In this document: positions 55,407 through 64,000 of the stretch, in pieces
How positions within the stretch are numbered: the first letter of the stretch is position 1
Layout of the letters: every line of letters starts with the position of its first letter
DNA from: Thalassobacillus cyri
Lineage (GTDB): Bacteria; Bacillota; Bacilli; Bacillales; Halobacillaceae
Length of the DNA stretch: 64,000 nt
Reading direction: 5' to 3'
Assembly (NCBI RefSeq): GCF_900107755.1
Contig: NZ_FNQR01000019.1
Span: 1-64,000, forward strand
Position numbers and translations under genes: made by a program
The notes under the pieces: model-generated
What the model was told of the DNA's origin: nothing
Seen by the model: the letters and a program-made list of their open reading frames with translations, nothing else
Database searches by the model: none

Positions 55407-56762
55407 CTATTTTTCTGTTACAAGTGGTAAATAATATTCTTCTACAAATGATGTTTCTGTCGCCCCTTCTTTAAACTTTTCATGAGCGATTACATCCTTC
55501 AGCATTGGGATGTTCGTTTTTATTCCTTCTACCTGATAGTTTTCCAGCGCTCCTTTGAGGCGGTCGATCGCTTCATTGCGGTCATTCCCGTAGGCAATCA
55601 GCTTAGCGATCATAGGATCATAGAATGGGGTAACCTTCGAGTCTTCCGCTACCGCCAATTCGTGACGGATCCCATCCCCTTCAGGGACCTTGAATTTGGT
55701 CAGTTGACCGGGAGAAGGGAAGAAACGGACAGGGTCCTCTGCATAAATTCGAACTTCGATCGCATGTCCTTCCCTTTGGATATCACCTTGTTCGAAAGAA
55801 AGCGTTTCGCCATTGGCTACGCGCAGCTGCTGTTCCACCAAATCGATACCTGTGATTTCTTCTGTGACGGGATGTTCAACTTGTAGTCTTGTGTTCATTT
55901 CTAAAAAGTAGAAATTCTCATCCTTATCAACTAAAAATTCGATGGTACCTGCGTTTTTATAACGCAGCGCTTTTACGGCCTGAATAGCGGTATCGCCCAT
56001 CTCATTCCTGGTTTTTTCGGACAAAAATGGGGAAGGTGCTTCTTCGACCACTTTTTGATGCCTGCGCTGAATCGAACATTCTCTTTCAAATAAATGGATG
56101 GTATTTCCATGTCCATCAGCAAGTACCTGAATCTCGATATGCCGTGGGCGAAGGATTTGTTTTTCTAAAAACATCGTCCCATCACCGAAGAAGGTTTCCG
56201 CACGTTTGGAATTCCCTTCGAACGCTTTTTCTAACTCCGTATCATTATTGACAGCCTGCATGCCGATGCCCCCACCGCCAGCAGCCGCCTTCAGCATAAT
56301 CGGATAGCCGAATTCGTTGGCATATGCCTTTGCTTCTTCCACGTCCGACACCGACTGGTCGGTACCAGGTACGATTGGAACTCCCGCTTCTTTCATCGCT
56401 TGCCTGGCAGCGACTTTATCTCCCATCTTAGCCATTACTTCTTCAGATGGGCCGATGAATGTAAGTCCCGCTTCCCGGCATCTTCTTGCGAATTCCGCGT
56501 TCTCACTTAACAACCCATATCCTGGATGAATGGCTTCAGCTCCTGACTTTTCCGCTGCCTCAAGGATGTTGTCGATATTCAAATAAGATTCATTCACACG
56601 CGGTTTTCCAATCAGGTAACTTTCATCCGCCTGTTTTACAAAAGGAGCATACTGATCCGCTTCTGAATAGACAGCGACCGTTGCTATATTCATTTTTTTA
56701 CATGTTCGGATGATTCGAGCAGCTATTTCTCCACGATTAGCAATCAATATTTTTTGGAACAT
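55407..56762 (-). CDS. yngHA: Biotin carboxylase subunit (YngHA type)
   Basis: A 451-residue ATP-grasp carboxylase. It begins FQKILIANRGEIAARII, has the glycine-rich ATP loop KAAAGGGGIGM, and FLEMNTRLQVEHPVTEEITG. ATG 56762 is 7 bases after aggagg; a GTG two codons upstream is too close. It is a subunit of the acyl-CoA (methylcrotonyl-CoA) carboxylase, since a separate acetyl-CoA carboxylase accC would lie elsewhere. Confidence 0.92.
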   Translation of the reverse strand: MFQKILIANRGEIAARIIRTCKKMNIATVAVYSEADQYAPFVKQADESYLIGKPRVNESYLNIDNILEAAEKSGAEAIHPGYGLLSENAEFARRCREAGLTFIGPSEEVMAKMGDKVAARQAMKEAGVPIVPGTDQSVSDVEEAKAYANEFGYPIMLKAAAGGGGIGMQAVNNDTELEKAFEGNSKRAETFFGDGTMFLEKQILRPRHIEIQVLADGHGNTIHLFERECSIQRRHQKVVEEAPSPFLSEKTRNEMGDTAIQAVKALRYKNAGTIEFLVDKDENFYFLEMNTRLQVEHPVTEEITGIDLVEQQLRVANGETLSFEQGDIQREGHAIEVRIYAEDPVRFFPSPGQLTKFKVPEGDGIRHELAVAEDSKVTPFYDPMIAKLIAYGNDRNEAIDRLKGALENYQVEGIKTNIPMLKDVIAHEKFKEGATETSFVEEYYLPLVTEK

Positions 56763-56780
56763 GAACACTCCTCCTTTGGT

Positions 56781-58421
56781 TTACGATTTCGATTGTAATT
56801 TTTCCAAAGCTGTTTCACGAAGTTTGAACTTTTGGATTTTACCACTGGCCGTCATTGGATATTCATCCGTAAATTCGATATAACGCGGGATTTTATGCTT
56901 GGAAATTTTCCCTTCACAAAATTCACGGATATCTTTTTCTGTGATGGTTTTGCCTTCTTTTGGAATGATCCAGGCCATGATCTCTTCCCCATATTTACTG
57001 TCTGGTATACCGACCACCTGAACATCAAGGACATCTGGATATTGATAAAGGAATTCTTCGATTTCACGAGGGTAGACATTTTCCCCGCCACGAATGATCA
57101 TATCTTTGATACGGCCAGTGATCTCTACATAACCATCTTCGTCCATGACACCAATATCGCCGGTGTGCAGCCACCCTTCTGTATCAATCGCCATTTGAGT
57201 GGACTCTTCGTTCTTATAATAGCCTTCCATGACAAGATAGCCACGCGTACATAACTCCCCAGGCACACCGGCTTCTACTTCCTTGTTGGTGCTTGGATCA
57301 ACGATTTTAACTTCTACATTCGGATGTGCTTTCCCCACCGTGCTCACGCGGCGTTCAATCGTATCGTCGGTACGTGTCTGTGTGATAACCGGAGAGGATT
57401 CCGTCTGTCCATAAGCAATCGTGATTTCTTCTGCCCCCATTTTATGGATGACATCCTTCATCACTTCCATCGGACAGGAGGAACCTGCCATGATACCTGT
57501 TCTGAGAGATGCAGTATTAATACTGTCGAATTTAGGGTGGTTCAACTCCGCGATGAACATCGTTGGCACCCCATGAAGAGCGGTACATTGTTCACTTTCT
57601 ACCGCATGGAGCACTTTTTCAGGATCGAACTGCTCTAAGATTACCATCGTCGCGCCTTGGGTCACACAGGCGATCGTACTCATGACGCAGCCGAAACAGT
57701 GAAAAAATGGCACCGGGATACAGAGACGATCTTCTTTTGTCATTTTCATCGCTTCTGCTACTTGTTTACCGTTATTGACAATGTTGTAATGAGTCAGCAT
57801 GACACCTTTCGGGAAGCCGGTCGTGCCTGAAGTGTACTGCATGTTAATGACTTCATCGTAAGACAATATCGCTTTCCGTTGTTTCAATGCTTCGTCTTCT
57901 ACTTCCTTGCCCATATCCATCAGATCCTGCCATTTGTAGTAGCCATTGTATTCCTTCTCACTCAATACGATTACCCGCTTCAGGTTGGGCAGTTTTTCAC
58001 ATTGGACGTCCCCTTTTTCTGAAATCTCAAGTTCCGGACAGACCTCTTTCAAAATATCGATGTAAGAAGCACCACGGAAAGTTTCTGCCAAAATCAATGT
58101 CGTGGTATCGGATTGTTTCAACAGATATTCAAGCTCCTGGGCACGGTAATTCGTATTGACAGTAACCAAAACTGCCCCCATCTTTCCTGTTGCGAACTGG
58201 GAAATCAGCCATTCCGGTTTGTTATCTGCCCATATGGCAACATGCTCCCCTTTTTCAATTCCCATAGCCATAAAACCTTTGGCCGCTTCATCCGTTATTT
58301 CGTCCAATTCTTTATAGGTTTTACGAAGGTTCAACTCTGGATAAACGAAAGCTTCATGATCTGGAAGTGCTTTTGCTTTTTCCTCTAAAATCTCACCGAC
58401 AGTCTGTTTTAATAAAGTCAT
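56781..58421 (-). CDS. yngI: AMP-forming acyl-CoA synthetase (YngI-like)
   Basis: A 546-residue ANL-family ligase. ATP motif MQYTSGTTGFPKGVMLTHYN, then AYGQTESSPV, TGDIGVMDEDGYVEITGRIKDMI and, late, SGKIQKFKLRE with the catalytic Lys. Within this operon it may activate isovalerate, acetoacetate or another branched short acid. Starts 21 bases after the dehydrogenase gene. Confidence 0.9.
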   Translation of the reverse strand: MTLLKQTVGEILEEKAKALPDHEAFVYPELNLRKTYKELDEITDEAAKGFMAMGIEKGEHVAIWADNKPEWLISQFATGKMGAVLVTVNTNYRAQELEYLLKQSDTTTLILAETFRGASYIDILKEVCPELEISEKGDVQCEKLPNLKRVIVLSEKEYNGYYKWQDLMDMGKEVEDEALKQRKAILSYDEVINMQYTSGTTGFPKGVMLTHYNIVNNGKQVAEAMKMTKEDRLCIPVPFFHCFGCVMSTIACVTQGATMVILEQFDPEKVLHAVESEQCTALHGVPTMFIAELNHPKFDSINTASLRTGIMAGSSCPMEVMKDVIHKMGAEEITIAYGQTESSPVITQTRTDDTIERRVSTVGKAHPNVEVKIVDPSTNKEVEAGVPGELCTRGYLVMEGYYKNEESTQMAIDTEGWLHTGDIGVMDEDGYVEITGRIKDMIIRGGENVYPREIEEFLYQYPDVLDVQVVGIPDSKYGEEIMAWIIPKEGKTITEKDIREFCEGKISKHKIPRYIEFTDEYPMTASGKIQKFKLRETALEKLQSKS

Positions 58422-58442
58422 ATAGTTCCTCCTCGCAATAAT

Positions 58443-59585
58443 TTAACACCCTAGCTGACGAGCGATGACCAAACGCTGGATCTCTGAGGTTCCTTCCCCG
58501 ATTTCCAACAGTTTAGCGTCACGTAAGTACCGTTCCACTTCATATTCACGCATATAACCGTAACCCCCGTGAATCTGTATCGCCTGGTTGGCAGATCGGA
58601 AAGCGGTTTCAGAAGCGAACAGTTTCGCATAAGCTGATTCCTTGGTGAATGGTTTCCCCTGGTCTTTCAGCCATGCTGCTTTCATTGTAATATTCCTTGC
58701 AAGTTCAACTTCCATTGCCATATCGGCAAGCTTGAACTGGATAGCCTGGAAGTTTGAAATCGGCTGCCCGAATTGCTTTCGTTCTTTTGCATAAGCAAGC
58801 GCCCGGTCGAGAGAAGCCTGTGCTACTCCGACAGCAAGAGCAGCGATTGAAATCCGCCCACCGTCAAGGGTGTATAAAAATTGACCAAACCCTTTTTTTG
58901 GGTCTCCTAATATATTCTCTTTCGGCACCCGGACATCCTCCAAAATGATTTCTGAAGTATTGGATCCTCGGACACCCATTTTGTCATAGTTGCTATTGAT
59001 CGTAAGTCCTGGCGTGTCGGCAGGTACGATAAATGCAGAAATGATATTTTTACCATCATCGCGTTTTCCTGAGACAGCTGTGACCGTAATGGAGCGGGCA
59101 TATCCAGCGTTTGTAATCCAGCTCTTTTCTCCATTGATGACATATTCATCCCCATCTAATACTGCTCTTGTCTGTGTCCCTCCTGCATCAGAACCTGCAT
59201 TCGGTTCCGTAAGTCCGAATGATGCAAGGCCTTCTCCTTTTGCTAATGGCACCAAAAATTCCTGTTTCTGTTCTTCCGTTCCGAAATAATAGATTGGGCT
59301 CGCCCCAAGCGATACCGCTGCAGCGTAACTTAGACCTGTCGAGCCACAGATCCGGCCGATTTCTTCGACTGCTAAAGCATAGGTGACGGTATCTCCTCCA
59401 GCTCCTCCGTATTCTTCTGGAAACGGAATACCCAAGAGGCCAAGCTTGCCCATTTCCTTAAATATATCGTCTGGAAAATCCGCATTGACATCAATATCAA
59501 TAGCTCTCGGCTGAATAACGTCTTCAGCGAAATCCCTTACCATTTTACGGGTCATTTCCTGTTCTTTCGTCAATTCAAAATTCAT
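58443..59585 (-). CDS. yngJ: Acyl-CoA dehydrogenase (isovaleryl-CoA type, YngJ-like)
   Basis: A 380-residue FAD enzyme that oxidises isovaleryl-CoA to 3-methylcrotonyl-CoA. Motifs: [43 protein letters not shown] and [24 protein letters not shown] (the EGT Glu). It is the first gene of the catabolic operon; the TetR operator lies 32-49 bases upstream of its ATG. Confidence 0.93.
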   Translation of the reverse strand: MNFELTKEQEMTRKMVRDFAEDVIQPRAIDIDVNADFPDDIFKEMGKLGLLGIPFPEEYGGAGGDTVTYALAVEEIGRICGSTGLSYAAAVSLGASPIYYFGTEEQKQEFLVPLAKGEGLASFGLTEPNAGSDAGGTQTRAVLDGDEYVINGEKSWITNAGYARSITVTAVSGKRDDGKNIISAFIVPADTPGLTINSNYDKMGVRGSNTSEIILEDVRVPKENILGDPKKGFGQFLYTLDGGRISIAALAVGVAQASLDRALAYAKERKQFGQPISNFQAIQFKLADMAMEVELARNITMKAAWLKDQGKPFTKESAYAKLFASETAFRSANQAIQIHGGYGYMREYEVERYLRDAKLLEIGEGTSEIQRLVIARQLGC

Positions 59586-59616
59586 AATGCTCCCCCTTAA
59601 GGATTCTATTATTTAG

Positions 59617-59634
59617 AGACCGACTGGTTGGTCT
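59617..59634. promoter_or_regulatory. Palindromic TetR-type operator upstream of yngJ
   Basis: agaccgactggttggtct is an imperfect palindrome (AGACCNAC and GTNGGTCT halves), of the kind bound by FadR/LiuR-like TetR regulators of acyl-CoA operons. It lies between the regulator gene and yngJ. Likely binds the product of the gene at 59662-60300. Confidence 0.6.
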
Positions 59635-59652
59635 GTATTGCTCAAAATATAA

Positions 59653-59666
59653 TGTAAGCGGTTACT
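59653..59666. promoter_or_regulatory. Candidate CcpA cre site overlapping the tetR stop codon
   Basis: tgtaagcggttact matches the cre consensus TGWNANCGNTNWCA except for the last base. Position upstream of the operon fits carbon catabolite repression. A single-mismatch site can occur by chance. Confidence 0.4.
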
Positions 59667-60300
59667 TTTCATTAGTAAAAAAAGGGCGTTCAAGCATTTG
59701 AGACTGCAGGTTTTCTTCATGTACCGAATTGGTTGTCAACACGGCATGCAGGATAATATCGACATAGACATCTGCGATTTCATCGATGGTATATTTGCCG
59801 TCCCGGCTGTACCATTTATAAATCCAATTGACCATACCGAGAATTGCCATTCCTGTGATTTCCATTGGCAGTTCTTTTCTGAAGTCGCCGGTCTCCTGAC
59901 CTTCTTCGATCACTTGGAATACCATTTGCTTGAATGCATCACGCTTACGTTTGATTTGTTCTTCATATTCAGGTTTCAGGTAATTACTTTCCTGGTAAAA
60001 AACTGAGATGTGTGGTTTGTACAAGTCAAAAACTTTAACAAATGCCTTAATGATTGATTGGATTTTCTTGATGGGAGATCTGTGGATTTCATTGGCTGCT
60101 TTTGCTTCCTTCAAAACATATGTAATGAATGTATCGTGAATGACGAACAATAGCTCATCTTTCGATTGGAAGTGATGATAAAACCCACCCTTTGAAGTGT
60201 TTGAGGCTGCTACGATCTGGTTGACTGTAACCCCATGAAAACCTTTTTGCTCAAATAATTCAAGCGAGGTCCTAAGGATTGTCTCTCTTAACTCCGCCAT
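59662..60300 (-). CDS. TetR/AcrR family regulator of acyl-CoA/leucine catabolism
   Basis: A 212-residue repressor. The N-terminal helix-turn-helix has FEQKGFHGVTVNQIVAASNTSKGGFYHHFQSKDELL, broken by loops; the rest is a helical ligand domain of the FadR-like type. It lies directly upstream of the degradation operon on the same strand with the palindrome in the gap, so it likely represses it and senses an acyl-CoA. RBS aaggggatg. Confidence 0.87.
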   Translation of the reverse strand: MAELRETILRTSLELFEQKGFHGVTVNQIVAASNTSKGGFYHHFQSKDELLFVIHDTFITYVLKEAKAANEIHRSPIKKIQSIIKAFVKVFDLYKPHISVFYQESNYLKPEYEEQIKRKRDAFKQMVFQVIEEGQETGDFRKELPMEITGMAILGMVNWIYKWYSRDGKYTIDEIADVYVDIILHAVLTTNSVHEENLQSQMLERPFFTNEK

Positions 60301-60384
60301 ACATCATCCCCTTTCCCGCTGGACATTTGTCACAATTTTATCACATTTTTCAGAAATTACAAAGACTTTTTGAATGAGAACATA

Positions 60385-60418
60385 CAAAAACATCCAGGCA
60401 GCTGCCTGGATGTTTTTT
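60385..60418 (-). terminator. Terminator between parC and the TetR gene
   Basis: catccaggcag and ctgcctggatg form an 11-bp perfect palindromic stem with A-runs and T-runs on both sides, ending parC on the minus strand. Confidence 0.8.
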
Positions 60419-60441
60419 GCACTTAGGTAAGTAATGCTGTA

Positions 60442-62898
60442 TTAAGAGCTTTCACTTTCTGCATCGAAAGGTTTTTCGTATTCATTTTTAACCCAGGAGT
60501 CAATGACATTCCCGCTTTGGTCGGTGTCGACGATGTAAGAACCATTGCTATAGCGGTCATTGGCTTTGTATTGCATTGGATTGACCGTCAATACTTCCCC
60601 GTTGTCACTTTTCACTTGCAGTTCCTGACCTGAGGCCATCAAATGCATACTTACGATTCGGTGTGGGTTCTTTTTCAGTTCCCTTAACATGACTACACCT
60701 CGTTTAGCGCGGGAGCTCTGTTCAAATTCCTTGAGGCGCATCCGCTTCAATGCTCCCCGGTGAGTCACAATAACGATCGACGGGTCGGATAAATCATCGA
60801 AAACCTGGCCGGAGATGACTTGCTCGCCCTCTTTCAAGGTAATGGCCTTCACCCCTGCAGCACGCTGCCCGACAGTTTTCACTTCGCTTTCATGATACCA
60901 AAGTGCGTAACCCTTATCAGAAGCAATAAAAATATCCGAATGACCATTGGTTACATGCACGTTCGTTACTTCATCATCACCTTTCAGGTTGATAGCTACT
61001 AGCGGCTTTGAATAACGCTGGGCTTCATAAAGCGATAAATCACTCTTCTTTACCATGCCATTTTTCGTGAAGAATAACAGGCAACTCTCTTCTTTGAAGT
61101 CCCTTACAGGGTAGGCGGCTACTATTTTTTCATCTTTATTAATCGGAACCAGATTGGCAATATGCTGTCCAAGATCCTTCCACCGGATATCGGGGATTTC
61201 ATGGACAGGGATATAAAGGTAATTGCCCTTATTGGTAAACAACAGCAGCTTGTCAGTCGTATTGATTTCTATCAACCGGAGGAGGTGGTCACCATCCTTG
61301 ATGGCAAAATCCTCTCCGTTAGAGGCGGCATAAGAACGAAGGCTTGTCCGTTTTACGTATCCGTCTCTTGTTACAGACAAGATGATATCTTCACTGGCTA
61401 CCATGACTTCCAGGTTAATTTTCAATTCCTCAATTTCTGCCTGAATCTCGGTGCGGCGATCGTCGTTGTATTGCTTCTTCAATTTCTTCAGGTCGGTTTT
61501 GATTACTTTCAATAATTTCTTTTCATCAGCTAAAATCTCTTCTAAATATGCAATCCGGTCCCTCAGTTCCCCAGCTTCTTTTTCTAAAGCTGTAATATCC
61601 GTATTCGTCAGCCGGTACAGTTGCAAATTGACGATCGCTTCTGCCTGTTCATCCGTAAAATCATAGGACTGAATCAAGCGTTTTTTGGCATCTTGTTTAT
61701 CTTTTGAAGCGCGAATGGTCGCGATTACTTCATCCAGTATCGAAATGGCTTTAATCAGGCCTTCCACGATATGGGCGCGTGCTTTCGCTTTCTTAAGGTC
61801 ATACCTGGATTGTCTTGTCACCACTTCTTTTTGGTGAGCAATATAGGAGTCTAAAATTTGATGTAAACTTAGCAATTGAGGTGTTTTATCCTTAATGGCT
61901 ACCATATTGAAGTGGTAAGTGATCTGTAAATCGGTGTTTTTATAAAAATAATTCAAAACACCTTCACTATTAGCCTCTTTCTTCAACTCTATGACAATGC
62001 GAAGCCCGGTCCGATCTGTTTCATCACGGACTTCCGCAATCCCTTCGACTTTACGGTCGATACGAAGTTCATCCATCCGTTTGACGAGGTTCGCTTTATT
62101 GACTTCAAAAGGAATTTCATCAATTACGATTTGCTGCCTGTTCCCTTTGATATCCTCAATCATTGCTCTCCCTCGTAATATGACCTTGCCTTTACCTGTC
62201 TCATAGGCCTTCCGGATGCCGTCTTCTCCCTGGATGATCCCTCCAGTTGGAAAATCAGGTCCTTTCAGCCTGGTCATCAGTTCACTTGTCGTAACTTGCT
62301 GCTTTTCGATTTTCATGATGACAGCATCAATCACCTCACCGATGTTGTGAGGCGGGATGTCGGTAGCGTATCCGGCTGAAATACCCGTAGACCCATTGAC
62401 CAGCAGGTTCGGAAATTTAGCAGGTAAGACTACTGGTTCCTCGATCGTGTCATCAAAGTTCGGAATGAAATCGACTGTTTCTTTTTCAATATCCCGAAGC
62501 AGTTCGGACGAGATGCTCGATAAGCGTGCTTCCGTATAACGCATCGCTGCCGGAGGATCCCCGTCGACACTTCCGTTATTTCCGTGCATTTCAACTAAGT
62601 TCTTCCGTACCTTCCAATCCTGGCTAAGCCGCACCATTGCATCATAAACAGAGGTATCACCATGGGGGTGGTAGTTACCAATTACCGTACCGACTGTCTT
62701 CGCTGATTTACGGAATGCCTTATCATAGGTGTTCTTTTCTTGATGCATCGCATACAGGATTCTTCGCTGTACGGGCTTTAAGCCATCACGGGCATCCGGA
62801 AGCGCTCGTTCCTGTATAATGTATTTACTATACCTTCCGAAACGGTCGCCGATGACCTCCTCTAAAGGTAAATCTAAGTAATTCTCCACTTCCGCCAA
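60442..62898 (-). CDS. parC: DNA topoisomerase IV subunit A
   Basis: An 818-residue type II topoisomerase subunit that decatenates chromosomes. The breakage-reunion domain starts YIIQERALPDARDGLKPVQ and holds the catalytic Tyr121 in AAMRYTEARL. The C-terminal third forms the beta-pinwheel. In the quinolone region the Ser80 equivalent is Thr82 and the Glu84 equivalent is Asp86 (HPHGDTSVYDAM). The TTG start (ttggcggaa) follows gaggagg; parE ends 14 bases upstream. Confidence 0.96.
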   Translation of the reverse strand: MAEVENYLDLPLEEVIGDRFGRYSKYIIQERALPDARDGLKPVQRRILYAMHQEKNTYDKAFRKSAKTVGTVIGNYHPHGDTSVYDAMVRLSQDWKVRKNLVEMHGNNGSVDGDPPAAMRYTEARLSSISSELLRDIEKETVDFIPNFDDTIEEPVVLPAKFPNLLVNGSTGISAGYATDIPPHNIGEVIDAVIMKIEKQQVTTSELMTRLKGPDFPTGGIIQGEDGIRKAYETGKGKVILRGRAMIEDIKGNRQQIVIDEIPFEVNKANLVKRMDELRIDRKVEGIAEVRDETDRTGLRIVIELKKEANSEGVLNYFYKNTDLQITYHFNMVAIKDKTPQLLSLHQILDSYIAHQKEVVTRQSRYDLKKAKARAHIVEGLIKAISILDEVIATIRASKDKQDAKKRLIQSYDFTDEQAEAIVNLQLYRLTNTDITALEKEAGELRDRIAYLEEILADEKKLLKVIKTDLKKLKKQYNDDRRTEIQAEIEELKINLEVMVASEDIILSVTRDGYVKRTSLRSYAASNGEDFAIKDGDHLLRLIEINTTDKLLLFTNKGNYLYIPVHEIPDIRWKDLGQHIANLVPINKDEKIVAAYPVRDFKEESCLLFFTKNGMVKKSDLSLYEAQRYSKPLVAINLKGDDEVTNVHVTNGHSDIFIASDKGYALWYHESEVKTVGQRAAGVKAITLKEGEQVISGQVFDDLSDPSIVIVTHRGALKRMRLKEFEQSSRAKRGVVMLRELKKNPHRIVSMHLMASGQELQVKSDNGEVLTVNPMQYKANDRYSNGSYIVDTDQSGNVIDSWVKNEYEKPFDAESESS

Positions 62899-62912
62899 AA
62901 GAATATCCTCCT

Positions 62913-64000
<1,088 letters not shown>

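Overview
The window looks like a chromosomal segment of a moderately halophilic or marine, spore-forming Bacillaceae (Virgibacillus, Halobacillus or Oceanobacillus type; the genus cannot be fixed by reading alone). Reasons: Bacillus-type ribosome binding sites with frequent TTG and GTG starts, many B. subtilis-type genes (YngJIHGFE-like leucine catabolism, YkoEDC thiamine transporter, queCDE behind a preQ1 riboswitch, cbpA, parE-parC), a B. megaterium-type cobI operon and bacterial NO synthase. No rRNA, tRNA or CRISPR array was seen.

Layout. 0-12 kb: S9 peptidase, a PadR regulator with luciferase-like, FAD/Rieske and SDR oxidoreductases, then a stress group (large catalase KatE behind a possible sigma-B promoter, UV endonuclease UvsE, convergent NO synthase) and the S1-domain protein CvfB. 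12-18 kb: small conserved proteins, an SGNH hydrolase, an RlpA/DUF3889 protein, an RlmN-type methylase away from its usual neighbours, a CBS-ACT c-di-AMP-receptor-like protein and a DAO-family oxidoreductase. 18.6-24.2 kb: two TPP riboswitches in series, each with its own terminator, control a pyrimidine salvage operon (YlmB-like deformylase, TenA, YkoE-D-C transporter). 24.3-25.5 kb: purT. 25.6-39.7 kb: two cobalamin riboswitches in series, again each with a terminator, precede a 15-gene anaerobic corrin-ring operon (cbiW, cobalt transporter, cbiH60, X, J, C, D, ET, L, F, G, A, sirC-like, cobA, nitroreductase).

39.7-42.1 kb is a decayed gene-poor stretch holding a Ger(x)C C-terminal fragment and a frameshifted tyrosine recombinase. 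42.2-44.5 kb carries sqdB-sqdX, the two-gene sulfolipid (SQDG) pathway best known from photosynthetic organisms. 44.8-51.9 kb: acetyl-CoA synthetase, an orphan HEVGH metalloprotein, preQ1 riboswitch-queCDE, a YihY membrane protein and three small DUF948/YtxG-like proteins. 51.9-60.3 kb: leucine/isovalerate degradation operon on the minus strand with a TetR regulator, a palindromic operator and a cre-like site in front. 60.4-64.0 kb: parC and the 3' part of parE, which runs off the window.

The most notable points are the repeated use of serial riboswitches for two vitamin operons, the sulfolipid pair in a non-photosynthetic Gram-positive, the bNOS/UvsE tail-to-tail overlap, a recombinase graveyard next to the B12 operon, and two dispersed repeat families that no gene explains.
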